Shown here one piece after another: positions 26,918 through 35,983 of a stretch of 48,890 bases of DNA. The stretch is taken from positions 1 to 48,890 of the forward strand of contig JAHBTR010000009.1 of the NCBI GenBank assembly GCA_019638475.1, read 5' to 3'. Both the position numbers and the translations under genes were made by a program. Numbering within the stretch: the stretch's first letter is position 1; each line of letters begins with the position of its first letter. Source of the DNA: Chitinophagaceae bacterium (GTDB lineage Bacteria > Bacteroidota > Bacteroidia > Chitinophagales > Chitinophagaceae). The notes under the pieces are model-generated. The model was given only the letters and a program-made list of their open reading frames with translations, had not been told where the DNA came from and searched no databases.

Positions 26918-28258
26918 TTACACCATTTTAAATGTTTCTAAAAATTTGGTAGTAAAGTTTCCTTTTCTAAAATCTTCATTTAGCATTAATTGTAAATGAA
27001 ATGGGATAGTTGTTTTTACACCTTCAATTACATATTCACTCAAGGCTCTGTACATAGTGTCTATAGCTTCTTCTCTTGTTCTTGCTACTGTTATTAATTT
27101 TCCAATCATACTATCATAATATGGAGGGATAACATAACCAGCATAAACATGACTATCTACACGTACTCCATGACCACCTGGTGTATGTAAGGTAGTTATT
27201 TTTCCTGGTGATGGTCTAAAATCATTGTATGGGTCTTCTGCATTAATTCTACATTCAATAGCATGCATTTCTGGTTCATAATTTTTACCAGAAATTTTTT
27301 CGCCTGAAGCTATTTTTATTTGCTCTTTTATTAAATCAAAATTGATGACTTCTTCTGTTACACAATGTTCTACTTGAATACGAGTATTCATTTCCATAAA
27401 GTAAAAATTGCGGTGTTTATCTACTAAAAATTCAATAGTACCAACACTTTCATAGTTTATAGCAGCAGCAGCTTTTATAGCAGCTTCGCCCATTGCTTTA
27501 CGCAAATCTGGTGTCATAAAAGGAGAGGGAGATTCTTCTACCAATTTTTGATGTCGTCTTTGAATGCTACAATCTCTTTCACTCATGTGGCAATAATTAC
27601 CATATTGGTCTCCTGCTATTTGAATTTCTATATGGCGTGGTTCTTCTACAAACTTTTCCATATAAATTCCATCGTTTTTAAATGATGCAGCTGCTTCTGC
27701 TTTAGCAGTATCATAAGCTTTTTCTATATCTTCTTCTTTCCACACTACCCTCATTCCTTTGCCCCCACCACCAGCAGTTGCTTTTAAAATAACAGGATAG
27801 CCAACTACATTTTTGGCTAAATCTTTGGCTTGTTCTACACTTTCTAATAAACCACCACTACCAGGAACTACAGGTACACCTGCTGCTATCATTGTTTCTT
27901 TAGCAGTTATTTTATCACCCATTTTATTAATCATTTCTGGTGTGGGTCCAATAAACTTAATTCCATGGTCGGCACATATTTGAGAAAATTTTGCATTTTC
28001 TGCTAAAAAACCATAACCTGGGTGAATAGCATCTGCATTGGTAATTTCTGCAGCAGCCATTATATGTGGAATATTCAAATAACTATCTGCACCAGCAGGT
28101 TTTCCTATACAAACTGCTTCATCTGCAAAACGAACGTGTAAACTTTCTTTATCGGCAGTGGAATATACAGCTACTGTTTTTATACCCATTTCTCTACATG
28201 TACGAATTACTCTTAAAGCTATTTCTCCACGATTGGCAATTAATATTTTTTTGAACAT
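26918..28258 (-). CDS. accC: Acetyl-CoA carboxylase, biotin carboxylase subunit
   Basis: It carboxylates biotin on BCCP with ATP and bicarbonate, the first half-reaction of fatty-acid synthesis. The start [19 protein letters not shown] at 28258 (446 residues) is the family start; the frame extends 25 codons upstream, but through a simple repeat and the end of the preceding gene. Seen: GYGFLAEN, the ATP-grasp loop GGGGKGMR near 163, and MNTRIQVEH near 288. Normally accC directly follows accB; here a four-helix-bundle gene lies between them. Confidence 0.95.
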   Translation of the reverse strand: MFKKILIANRGEIALRVIRTCREMGIKTVAVYSTADKESLHVRFADEAVCIGKPAGADSYLNIPHIMAAAEITNADAIHPGYGFLAENAKFSQICADHGIKFIGPTPEMINKMGDKITAKETMIAAGVPVVPGSGGLLESVEQAKDLAKNVVGYPVILKATAGGGGKGMRVVWKEEDIEKAYDTAKAEAAASFKNDGIYMEKFVEEPRHIEIQIAGDQYGNYCHMSERDCSIQRRHQKLVEESPSPFMTPDLRKAMGEAAIKAAAAINYESVGTIEFLVDKHRNFYFMEMNTRIQVEHCVTEEVINFDLIKEQIKIASGEKISGKNYEPEMHAIECRINAEDPYNDFRPSPGKITTLHTPGGHGVRVDSHVYAGYVIPPYYDSMIGKLITVARTREEAIDTMYRALSEYVIEGVKTTIPFHLQLMLNEDFRKGNFTTKFLETFKMV

Positions 28259-28264
28259 AAGGTT

Positions 28265-28288
28265 AATTTGAAAATTTGAAAATTTGAA
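28265..28288. repeat. Octamer tandem repeat AATTTGAA, three copies
   Basis: Three perfect copies of AATTTGAA lie just upstream of the accC start. Such short repeats occur in intergenic regions elsewhere in this window. Here it could alter the leader of accC if copy number varies. Confidence 0.8.
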
Positions 28289-28325
28289 AATGGTGCAATT
28301 AGTTGTTTCCATTAACATATTCTCA

Positions 28326-28718
28326 TTAAACAATAAAAAAACTAAGTGAATAACTAAATGATGTTTTCTTTTTAGCGGTAGATAAAATTCTACCTAATAC
28401 TTTATTTATTTCTTCAAGTTTTGTAATTAATAATTGGCAGTCGGGATAAGTTTTTGAATAATTGCAAATCCATAACCAATATTGTGATTCTTCTGCTTCT
28501 TTTGCGGCAATTTTCATTTTATGAATAAAATCGGCTTTACTTTCTGCATTTTGTGCCTCCATTGCATTTGCCCCAATAGAAATTCCTGATTTTAATAATT
28601 GTTTTGAAAGAACAAATTTTTTATTTGCTTTTAATGTTTCGCAATAATCCACCACCATTAAAGCAAAATCAAAAGATAATTTTAAAATAGGATTATTTTC
28701 AAAAACCTCTTTTTTCAT
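28326..28718 (-). CDS. Four-helix-bundle protein of the S23/IVP family
   Basis: A 130-residue all-helical protein with the family pattern: [54 protein letters not shown] (helices 2-3), then YWLWICNY. The family was first seen as an ORF inside intervening sequences of 23S rRNA genes; relatives act as accessory proteins of diversity-generating retroelements. Neither rRNA nor a retroelement is present here. It sits between accB and accC on the same strand, an insertion into a normally contiguous pair. Its role is unknown. Confidence 0.85.
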   Translation of the reverse strand: MKKEVFENNPILKLSFDFALMVVDYCETLKANKKFVLSKQLLKSGISIGANAMEAQNAESKADFIHKMKIAAKEAEESQYWLWICNYSKTYPDCQLLITKLEEINKVLGRILSTAKKKTSFSYSLSFFIV

Positions 28719-28782
28719 ATAGAAAATTTTATTCTTTGCTTACATTTTCACATTGAGCCATTTGCTAATTTTTACATTGCCA

Positions 28783-29256
28783 TTATGGCTCTACTAAAAA
28801 TAATGGTTGGTCATATTCTACAGGGCTTGCATCATCTACCAATACTTTTACTATTTTTCCTTTTACTTCACATTCTATTTCATTAAATAGTTTCATAGCT
28901 TCTATAATACAAACTACTTTTCCTGGGGTTACATCTGTTCCTACCTCTACAAAAGGGGGTTTATCTGGCGATGATTTTCTGTAAAAAGTACCAATCATTG
29001 GGCTTTTTATCGTTATTAAATTATCTGCTTTTGGCCCTGTAGCTACAGGAGAAGCAGGTGCTGCTTGCTGAGGTTGTGCAGGAGCAGAAGATGGAGGAGC
29101 TACATTATATACTTGAGCAGGTGCTGTAGCCATTGTTACAATTTGCTCTTCTTTTTGTTTTATAGTTACCTTACCATCTTTGTCTTCTATACTTATTTCT
29201 CCAATATTACTTTTATTGATAATTTTAATAAGTTCGTGAATTTGTTTTAAATCCAT
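28783..29256 (-). CDS. accB: Acetyl-CoA carboxylase biotin carboxyl carrier protein
   Basis: This 157-residue carrier has an N-terminal segment (about 1-45), an Ala/Pro/Gln-rich flexible linker (about 50-78), and a C-terminal biotinyl domain. The biotinylated lysine is in IEAMKLFNEI; Leu replaces the usual second Met of EAMKM, a common variant. It carries carboxybiotin between AccC and the carboxyltransferase. It is transcribed towards the S23-family gene and accC. Confidence 0.94.
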   Translation of the reverse strand: MDLKQIHELIKIINKSNIGEISIEDKDGKVTIKQKEEQIVTMATAPAQVYNVAPPSSAPAQPQQAAPASPVATGPKADNLITIKSPMIGTFYRKSSPDKPPFVEVGTDVTPGKVVCIIEAMKLFNEIECEVKGKIVKVLVDDASPVEYDQPLFLVEP

Positions 29257-29425
29257 AAAGCAAGTTTTAGGAGGTTAATGATTTTTTTAAATTTTATTTG
29301 CTGCCATTTTAGTTTTGGTGCAAGAAAGCAAAATAAGTGAAAATCTTATCAAAATGATAACTTTTTTATAAAAAGCACTCTTTTTTGAAGAAAAACAAGC
29401 AAAAAAACTTGGTTTTAATCAATTT

Positions 29426-29809
29426 TTACATCCCTAATTCTTTAATAGGGTCCCAAAATATTTTTTCAAAATCTACTACTTTATCATTTTTTACAGCTAC
29501 TCCATCTTTTTTTAATAAGGCTTCCATAGTATTGGGTGTAGCAAAGTGCATTTTGCCACTTAACATACCATTTCTATTAACAACTCTTTGAGCAGGAATT
29601 TTTGGTTTGGCTGTATGTGCTGCATTCATTGCCCAACCTACCATTCTTGCACTCATTTTAGTTCCTAAATATTTTGCAATAGCTCCATAATTAGTAACTC
29701 TTCCTTTGGGTATTAAACGTGCTACAGCATGTACATCTTCAAAAAAAGAATATTTTTCTTTTGGTTGTTGTAGATTTTTCTTTGATGATGAAGGATTATT
29801 TTTTGACAC
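29426..29809 (-). CDS. Alkyltransferase-like (ATL) protein, MGMT fold
   Basis: The DNA-binding domain of O6-methylguanine methyltransferases is recognisable (GRVTNYGAIAKYLG, RMVGWAMNAA). The active-site PCHRV is replaced by PAQRVVN, so the acceptor cysteine is missing. ATL proteins bind O6-alkylguanine and hand the lesion to nucleotide excision repair instead of repairing it. It is 127 residues and 7 bp downstream of the DUF5522 gene, in an apparent operon with trmB. Confidence 0.9.
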   Translation of the reverse strand: MSKNNPSSSKKNLQQPKEKYSFFEDVHAVARLIPKGRVTNYGAIAKYLGTKMSARMVGWAMNAAHTAKPKIPAQRVVNRNGMLSGKMHFATPNTMEALLKKDGVAVKNDKVVDFEKIFWDPIKELGM

Positions 29810-29816
29810 AGATAAT

Positions 29817-30035
29817 TTATTTAAAAGATGAGGACTTGTGTATAAAACTTTTATTTGCCTTTTTTATTTTGAGTAATTGACTTCTTTTAGGTTCAGGAAC
29901 ACTTTCATATTCATAAGGACAATGTCTGCAACCATTGCCACAGCAATAACCTTTGTCTAAATGATATTTTTCTGTAAATACCACATAGCCATTTTCATTA
30001 TAAAAATCAATCCCTTCAACCAATGGTTTGCTCAT
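29817..30035 (-). CDS. DUF5522 small cysteine-rich protein
   Basis: A 72-residue protein with the conserved core YCCGNGCRHCPY near residues 30-41. The five cysteines and one histidine suggest a metal site. The family is common in Bacteroidota and of unknown function. Its start overlaps the end of trmB by 20 bp and the ATL gene follows after 7 bp, so the three are probably co-translated. The basic tail after the core is not conserved as far as I recall. Confidence 0.82.
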   Translation of the reverse strand: MSKPLVEGIDFYNENGYVVFTEKYHLDKGYCCGNGCRHCPYEYESVPEPKRSQLLKIKKANKSFIHKSSSFK

Positions 30036-30720
30036 AAATTATTTTTTTTAACTGTTCGTCTAATTCTAATGGCAATATTTTGTTTATTCTAAATTGTAGA
30101 TAATGTATGCGATTGCTTTGAGCAATATCTAATGCTTCGTAATGTGTTTTTATTGTTAATTCTTCTTTTATGTCAGGTTGATGATAAGCATTATCATAAT
30201 CTGTTATTAATGCTAATTGATATAGATTGATAACAGTTTTGGTAAATTGATATAAGTCTGGGCTATCTGTTTTTAAATGAATAATTCCATTTGGTTCTAA
30301 AATTTGCTGATATAATCTTAAAAATTTTGGGTGTGTTAATCTTTTTTTGGCTTTTCCTAAACGTAATTGTGGGTCAGGAAATGTTATCCAAATTTCTTGT
30401 ACTTCATTGGTAGAAAAATAGTTGTTTATTTTATCAATTTCTGCTCGTAAAAAAGCCACATTGTGCAAACCTTCGTCTAAAGCGGTTTTTGCACCACGCC
30501 AAATTCTATTTCCTTTTATATCTACACCAATAAAATTTCTATTGGCATACATTCTTCCAAGCCCAACACTATATTCTCCTTTGCCACAAGCCAATTCTAC
30601 AGTTATAGGATATTTGTTTTTAAAAAAAGAATACCAATTTCCTTGCATATTTTCAGGATGCTCTAAAACATTTGCAAAAGTTTTGATAGCATTAAACCGA
30701 ATAAGTTTTTTTTGTCCCAT
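30016..30720 (-). CDS. trmB: tRNA (guanine-N7-)-methyltransferase TrmB
   Basis: It makes m7G at position 46 of tRNA variable loops using SAM. The SAM-binding motif ELACGKGEYSVGLG starts near residue 42; FIGVDIKGNRIWRGA and the catalytic ITFPDPQ (near 111) with KKRLTHPKFL follow, all typical. Length 234. It heads an operon with DUF5522 and an ATL protein. An exact -7 box lies seven bases upstream of its ATG. Confidence 0.94.
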   Translation of the reverse strand: MGQKKLIRFNAIKTFANVLEHPENMQGNWYSFFKNKYPITVELACGKGEYSVGLGRMYANRNFIGVDIKGNRIWRGAKTALDEGLHNVAFLRAEIDKINNYFSTNEVQEIWITFPDPQLRLGKAKKRLTHPKFLRLYQQILEPNGIIHLKTDSPDLYQFTKTVINLYQLALITDYDNAYHQPDIKEELTIKTHYEALDIAQSNRIHYLQFRINKILPLELDEQLKKIIYEQTIG

Positions 30721-30727
30721 AGGTTGG

Positions 30728-30735
30728 CAAAGATA
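30728..30735 (-). promoter_or_regulatory. -7 promoter element of trmB (TATCTTTG)
   Basis: An exact TAnnTTTG match on the minus strand, seven bases (CCAACCT) before the trmB ATG. It predicts a leaderless or nearly leaderless message for the trmB-DUF5522-ATL operon. Confidence 0.55.
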
Positions 30736-30776
30736 ATTTAATGAGGGTGCAAAAAATGTAAAAGATGATTATGGCA

Positions 30777-31664
30777 TTAGTACTTTTCTATTAATCTGTA
30801 GATATTTGTTTCAGCCGTTTTTTCAATTTGTTCTTTTAAAAATTTTTTGCTGATATTGTTCATTCTTTTATGCTGAATTAATTGATAGGCTTTTTCTGCT
30901 AATAGCCAATATTTTTTATCGCTGGTTTGAATATGTTGTTGATGAGCAATAATTTTTTCTACCAATTCATTAATACCTTGCTTTTGCGATGCAATAGTTT
31001 TTATAACAGGTATATGATATTGTTTTTGTGCAAATGAAGGAGCTAACATTTGTCTAAGGTTTTTCACAAAAGTATCAGCATCGGGTCTGTCTGCTTTGTT
31101 TACAACAAAAATATCTGCTATTTCCATTAACCCAGCTTTCATTGTTTGTACTTCATCTCCTGCTTCTGGCACTACAACAACAATGGTAGTATCTGCAAGT
31201 CCTGCTATTTCAATTTCACTTTGCCCTACACCTACTGTTTCTACAATTATGTAATCAAAATTGGCAACTTTAAGCACATCGGTTATTTCAATAATTTTTG
31301 GATGCAAACCACCTAAGCTGCCTCTTGTAGCTAATGACCTTATATACACATTTGGGTTATTATACCATTCACTCATTCTTATTCTATCGCCAAGCAGTGC
31401 TCCTAAGTTAAAAGGAGAAGAAGGGTCAATACATACTACAGCCACTTTTTTTTGTTGAGCAATTATTTCGCCAATCAAAACATCTGTCAAAGTGCTTTTT
31501 CCTGCACCTGGTGGTCCTGTTATGCCAATAATTTTTGTAGAGGATGAAGGAAGCTGTTGTAAAAAAGTTTCATATCCTTCATGTTCATTTTCTATTAAAG
31601 AAATACAACGAGCTAATGATTTAACATCGTCTTTTTGTATTTGCTGTAATAGTTGCTGAAACAT
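30777..31664 (-). CDS. meaB: MeaB/ArgK-family GTPase, methylmalonyl-CoA mutase chaperone
   Basis: A G3E-type GTPase with P-loop GPPGAGKST at residues 50-58, the metal-binding stretch VVCIDPSSPFNLGALLGDRIRM (near 75-96), ETVGVGQSE, and the base-recognition motif NKAD. MeaB protects and reactivates B12-dependent methylmalonyl-CoA mutase by gating cobalamin delivery. The mutase is not in the window. Length 295 is normal. A TATTTTTG box lies at 31691-31698, about 26 bases upstream of the start. Confidence 0.93.
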   Translation of the reverse strand: MFQQLLQQIQKDDVKSLARCISLIENEHEGYETFLQQLPSSSTKIIGITGPPGAGKSTLTDVLIGEIIAQQKKVAVVCIDPSSPFNLGALLGDRIRMSEWYNNPNVYIRSLATRGSLGGLHPKIIEITDVLKVANFDYIIVETVGVGQSEIEIAGLADTTIVVVVPEAGDEVQTMKAGLMEIADIFVVNKADRPDADTFVKNLRQMLAPSFAQKQYHIPVIKTIASQKQGINELVEKIIAHQQHIQTSDKKYWLLAEKAYQLIQHKRMNNISKKFLKEQIEKTAETNIYRLIEKY

Positions 31665-31710
31665 TTTTATTAAGTATAAAATTTAAAATACAAAAATACT
31701 TGCATTGTTA

Positions 31711-34083
31711 TTACAACTTAATATTAATTCCTAACATAAAATTTGTACCAGCCATAGGAAAATAATAATTTTCTGTAGTTAATGCTGCACCATAAATATA
31801 ACTAAAAGTATAACCATTAGGCTCATACAGTTTATTAAAAACATTGTTTACTTGTAGCATAAAATTCCATTCATTAAAAATTTTATTTTTCAAAGTGTAT
31901 ATACATCTTACATCTTGTGTATAAAAACTGCTGAGGCTTCTGTTATTGTTTTGAGTATTGTCTAAATATTGCTTGCCCACATATTTGCTTAATAAACTAA
32001 TTTCCATATTTTTTGATGGAATAAAATTGATACTTCCTGCTGCAATAACAGAAGGAGATAAAGTAATATTACTATTTGTATGTTCAACAGTAATTTGTGT
32101 GCCATTATCATAATTATCTATATACTCTGTAAATTGTTTTATTTTATTTTGACTAAGGGTAAAATTAGCACCAGCATTTAACCAATGATTAAATACATAA
32201 CCCCCTTGTAATTCTATTCCTAAACGATAGCTATTAGGAACATTCACCCTTGTATAAGCACCTACATCATTTACTTTTCCTGTAAGTACTAATTGATTTT
32301 TATATAACATACAATAAGTTGTTGCAGCAATGTAGTATTGTGCTGTTCTTTTTTCTGTACCTAATTCTATGTTGTGTAAGTATTCTGCTTTTGGTTGAAC
32401 AGTAATACCTGCTTCAAAATCTTTTCTGTTGGGTTCTTTACCAGAAAAAGCATAGCTAATATAATTGTTCCATCCTTTTGTAGTGTATGTTATACCAATT
32501 TTAGGATTGAAGAAATTAAATTTTCTATTAACAAATAAGGAAGGATTATTCCTAAATCCATCCATTTGATGTTTTACATATCTATATTGAACATCTGCAA
32601 AAAAACTAAATGCTTTACTAATGCTTTGTTGCAGCTTGCTATACAAATGAAATTCATTTTTAAAAGCATCAAGGTTGTAATAGGTATAATCTTTTTCTAT
32701 AGCTACGGCAGCCCAAGGAATTTTTCCATAATGATTTCCTTCATAATTAGTCCAGCCACCACCAATAGTTACAACAGATTTATTTTTTTTGTATTCAGTA
32801 GAAAAAATATTTCCATAAAAATAATTATCTAACCAAAGTTGTCTTACTAAATCTGTTTTAGTTAGTATAGCTCCACCAATAGTTGTATCTGGCAATCCAT
32901 AGTTTTTAAACTTTTGTTCTGCCTTATAATTTTCATAATAACCAATACCTCTTGTAAGAAAAGTGGCTACATTAAAACTCCAATGATTATTGATTTTATG
33001 GTTAAAAAATAATTGATAAAATGTTTGATGATAATTATCTGTTTCATTATCATAAGGAGTGCCTGTTTTTTCTGTTCCAGATGAATTGTATGTTCTATTG
33101 GTAGTTAATAAATTTTCAGGCACACCATTCCATGCTTGATAAGTTTTTTCTTTTCCCGAAAATATATTTAACCGCAAAGAAGATTTTTTATTAATGTATG
33201 CACCAGAAATATAAAAAGATTGCAAATTGCTATTGGCTCTGTCTATATAGCCATCACTACTTATTTTGCTAAGCCTTGTATCTACAGTAAAATGATTATC
33301 TATTAAGCCTGTACCAGCTTTTATGGTGTTTTTAAAAGTATTGAAAGAGCTAAAAGCGTTGTTGGTTTCTGCATAAGGTTTTTCATTAAAATCGTTAGTG
33401 CTTATATTGATTGCAGCACCAAAAGAACCTGTTCCATTAGTGGTAGTTCCTGTGCCTCTTTGTATTTGAACAGAATTAGCAGAAGAAATAATATCAGGAA
33501 TATTTACAAAAAAAGTTCCTTGACTTTCTGCATCATTAAAAGGAATACCATTTAACGTAACATTTATTCTTGTAGCATCTGAGCCTCTTATGCTTATACC
33601 TGTGTAGCCAATGCCATTACCTGCATCTGCATTAATTACAACAGAAGGTGTTTGGTTAAACATGAAAGGCAAATCTTGTCCTACATTTAATTTAGCAATT
33701 TCTGCTTTGCTTAAATTGGTTTTTGTAAAAGGCGTTTTATTGCCTGCACGAATAGAGGTTACTTCTAATGCATCTAAGTTTAATGCTTTGCTTATTAGCT
33801 GAATAAAAATATGTTTAGCAAGTTCTTCTTCAGAAAATTCTTTTGTAAAAAATTCAAAACCAATACTACTAACTTTAATAATACTTTTTTGTTTATTTAC
33901 TTTTTCAAAACTAAAAATACCCTCTTCATTAGTGAGTGTAGTTTTATTATTTAGTGTTACTATTGCACCAGCTAAGGGTTCATTGGTTTGCTTGTCAGTT
34001 ACTTTGCCTGTTACATTAATTTTTTGAGCTATTACAAAACATGTAATAAATGTACAAGCCAGAGTTCCCAATAATTTTTTCAT
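31711..34083 (-). CDS. TonB-dependent outer-membrane receptor, probably for thiamine or a precursor
   Basis: The order is: signal peptide (about 1-19), a carboxypeptidase-regulatory-like beta domain (about 22-105, VTGKVTDKQTNEPLAGA), a plug (about 120-230, RGSDATRINVTLNGIPFND, QRGTGTTTNGTG) and a 22-strand beta-barrel to the C-terminus, ending in an aromatic-rich strand (YYFPMAGTNFMLGINIKL). At 790 residues it is a stand-alone TonB receptor, not a SusC. The TPP riboswitch in its leader implies repression when thiamine is plentiful, hence import of thiamine or a related compound. The substrate is inferred from regulation only. Confidence 0.92.
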   Translation of the reverse strand: MKKLLGTLACTFITCFVIAQKINVTGKVTDKQTNEPLAGAIVTLNNKTTLTNEEGIFSFEKVNKQKSIIKVSSIGFEFFTKEFSEEELAKHIFIQLISKALNLDALEVTSIRAGNKTPFTKTNLSKAEIAKLNVGQDLPFMFNQTPSVVINADAGNGIGYTGISIRGSDATRINVTLNGIPFNDAESQGTFFVNIPDIISSANSVQIQRGTGTTTNGTGSFGAAINISTNDFNEKPYAETNNAFSSFNTFKNTIKAGTGLIDNHFTVDTRLSKISSDGYIDRANSNLQSFYISGAYINKKSSLRLNIFSGKEKTYQAWNGVPENLLTTNRTYNSSGTEKTGTPYDNETDNYHQTFYQLFFNHKINNHWSFNVATFLTRGIGYYENYKAEQKFKNYGLPDTTIGGAILTKTDLVRQLWLDNYFYGNIFSTEYKKNKSVVTIGGGWTNYEGNHYGKIPWAAVAIEKDYTYYNLDAFKNEFHLYSKLQQSISKAFSFFADVQYRYVKHQMDGFRNNPSLFVNRKFNFFNPKIGITYTTKGWNNYISYAFSGKEPNRKDFEAGITVQPKAEYLHNIELGTEKRTAQYYIAATTYCMLYKNQLVLTGKVNDVGAYTRVNVPNSYRLGIELQGGYVFNHWLNAGANFTLSQNKIKQFTEYIDNYDNGTQITVEHTNSNITLSPSVIAAGSINFIPSKNMEISLLSKYVGKQYLDNTQNNNRSLSSFYTQDVRCIYTLKNKIFNEWNFMLQVNNVFNKLYEPNGYTFSYIYGAALTTENYYFPMAGTNFMLGINIKL

Positions 34084-34158
34084 TGTTATTATTTTAAAAA
34101 TTAAAAAATGGGAACAGGAAAAACGCTAAGAAAGAGGACTGTAAAAATGTACAGAAGT

Positions 34159-34250
34159 CGCCTTCCCTTCGCAGGAATTACCCTGTTCAGGTTCAACGGG
34201 TATATTCTCAGTCATTTTAAATGATTTTTAAAATAACACCCCGAGGAAAT
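34159..34250 (-). ncRNA. TPP riboswitch (THI element)
   Basis: On the minus strand the conserved TPP aptamer pieces appear in order: CGGGGUGUU, an extended P3 arm with complementary AUUUUAAA / UUUAAAAU, CUGAGAAUAUACCC, GAACCUGAACAGGGUAAU and CCUGCGAAGGGAA. These fit the pyrimidine- and pyrophosphate-sensing helices. A short CUGUA/UACAG hairpin follows before the receptor start; whether control is transcriptional or translational is not resolved by eye. Confidence 0.93.
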
Positions 34251-34258
34251 TTCAATAG

Positions 34259-34266
34259 CAAAAGTA
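34259..34266 (-). promoter_or_regulatory. -7 promoter element of the riboswitch/receptor transcript (TACTTTTG)
   Basis: An exact TAnnTTTG match on the minus strand. Its expected transcription start falls about where the 5' side of the TPP aptamer begins. No clear -33 element was found. Confidence 0.5.
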
Positions 34267-34326
34267 ATAAAAGAAAACTATTGTAACATTTTAAAATTTA
34301 TTTCGTTTCACTATTAAAAATATTTT

Positions 34327-35046
34327 ATGCAAAAAGTATTGAGTTTATTATTTGTAGTAACGATAGTTGGGTTTTTAAATGCCCAGCCTACAAAAACGAT
34401 AGTTAATGATGCAAATGCAGAACTTAGAACTGTAAGTAGTTTTAAAAATATTGAAATATCTGGAGCTATTACAGCTTATATCTCTCAAGGAAAGGAAGGA
34501 TTAGCAGTAAGTTGCACTAATCCAAAATATACTGATAAAATTATAACTAAGGTAGAGGGTAATACTTTAAAAATATATATTGACAAGCCTACTTTTAGTA
34601 TTAAAAATTTTAAAGAACGTTTCAAAGCATATATATCTGTACAAAATTTAGAAGGCATTGATATTTCTGGTGCCAGTAATGTAAAAATGGTAGATGAGTT
34701 TCAGCTAAAGACTATTAAAATAGATATAAGTGGGGCAAGCTCTTTTAAAGGAGATATTTTTGCAGATAATATTAAAGCAGAAGTAAGTGGAGCTTCTGTA
34801 GTAAGGCTTTCTGGAAAAACAAAATATGCTGTTATTGATGTAGGTGGTGCAAGTTCTGTCAAAGCATCAGATTTATTAATTGAGGTTTGTAAAATTCATG
34901 CAAGTGGTGCAAGTTCTGCTCGTATAAATGTTAATGAAAAATTAGAAGCATCTGCAAGTGGTGCAAGTAGTATTGGTTATATAGGCAACATCCAAAATGT
35001 ACAAAAACATGCAACAGGGGCTTCTACTATTAAAAGTTTGAATTAG
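34327..35046 (+). CDS. Head-GIN / auto-adhesin domain protein (DUF2807)
   Basis: A signal peptide (about 1-19, ending LNAQ) is followed by a repetitive beta-structure: FKNIEISGAITAYISQ, then many (I/V)SGASxxx repeats (ISGASNVKM, ISGASSFKG, VSGASVVRL, VGGASSVKA, ASGASSARI, ASGASSIGY). This is the DUF2807 pattern, predicted to form a beta-helix-like stack on the periplasmic side or cell surface. Function is unknown. It is divergent from the TPP-controlled receptor. Length 239. Confidence 0.87.
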   Translation: MQKVLSLLFVVTIVGFLNAQPTKTIVNDANAELRTVSSFKNIEISGAITAYISQGKEGLAVSCTNPKYTDKIITKVEGNTLKIYIDKPTFSIKNFKERFKAYISVQNLEGIDISGASNVKMVDEFQLKTIKIDISGASSFKGDIFADNIKAEVSGASVVRLSGKTKYAVIDVGGASSVKASDLLIEVCKIHASGASSARINVNEKLEASASGASSIGYIGNIQNVQKHATGASTIKSLN

Positions 35047-35141
35047 TTTATTCTTAAAACAATTAACCTGTGAATTTGTATTCTTTTTAACGCTTATTTT
35101 TATATTGAAACATTTATCTTTACGGTCTAAATAATTAAAAA

Positions 35142-35915
35142 ATGTCAATGTTTAAATCGGGCAATCCAACTTTATCAGAAAAAATTTTTCAAAAGAGCCT
35201 TAATTCTAAAGGAGAATTAGAAGGTGTAATGACAGTAAGGGGAGCAATTAATAAATTTGGATTCCTTTTGCTAACAGTTATTGCTGGTGCAGCATATACT
35301 TGGCAGTTGTATGCAAGTGGGCAGCAAAAGTTAATGACAACTTTAATGATAGTTGGTGTAATAGGAGGCTTAGTAGCTGCAATAGCCATAGCTTTTAAAC
35401 CTAAGTGGGCACCATTTTTAGCCCCTGCTTATGGTATTTTAGAAGGATTATTTATTGGGGCACTTTCTGTAGTGATTAATGAAGCCATGAGAGACAGTTA
35501 TCCCAACATTGTAATACAAGCAGTAGGATTGACTTTTGGTGTAGCTATTGCTATGTTTTTGCTATATAATTTTCGTGTAATAAAAGCTACTGAAAAATTT
35601 AAAAGCATTATTTTCAGTGCTACATTAGGCATTGTTATTTTTTATGGTATTTCATTATTACTTCGCTTTTTTGGTGTAGAAATGGAATTTATGAATTTTG
35701 GCAATGGTAGTTTATTAGGAATTGGTATTAGTTTATTTGTAGTGGCTATTGCTGCATTAAATCTTATTATAGATTTTGATATGATAGAAAAAGGTGCAGA
35801 GCAAGGTGCTCCTAAATTTATGGAATGGTATGGAGCTTTTGCTTTGTTGGTAACTATTGTATGGTTGTATATTGAAATTTTAAAATTACTTAGCCGATTT
35901 GCCAAAAGAAATTAG
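35142..35915 (+). CDS. Bax inhibitor-1/YccA-like membrane protein
   Basis: A 257-residue protein with about seven transmembrane segments after a short cytoplasmic start (NPTLSEKIF). The family C-terminal pattern is LNLIIDFDMIEKGAEQGAPKFMEWYGAFALLVTIVWLYIEILKLL. Relatives are pH-sensitive calcium leak channels or protease modulators; the bacterial role is not settled. An imperfect -7 box TATCTTTA lies upstream near 35116. The gene ends at a strong bidirectional terminator shared with kdsB. Confidence 0.87.
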   Translation: MSMFKSGNPTLSEKIFQKSLNSKGELEGVMTVRGAINKFGFLLLTVIAGAAYTWQLYASGQQKLMTTLMIVGVIGGLVAAIAIAFKPKWAPFLAPAYGILEGLFIGALSVVINEAMRDSYPNIVIQAVGLTFGVAIAMFLLYNFRVIKATEKFKSIIFSATLGIVIFYGISLLLRFFGVEMEFMNFGNGSLLGIGISLFVVAIAALNLIIDFDMIEKGAEQGAPKFMEWYGAFALLVTIVWLYIEILKLLSRFAKRN

Positions 35916-35934
35916 TGCTTAACAAAATTGTTTT

Positions 35935-35963
35935 AAAAAGCCACTTTATTAAAGTGGCTTTTT
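35935..35963. terminator. Bidirectional terminator between the Bax1-like gene and kdsB
   Basis: A perfect 13-bp stem (AAAAAGCCACTTT / AAAGTGGCTTTTT) with a 3-base loop has a T-run on either strand. It can serve the two convergent genes at once. Confidence 0.92.
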
Positions 35964-35983
35964 AATTTTCAGAGGTAGTATGG

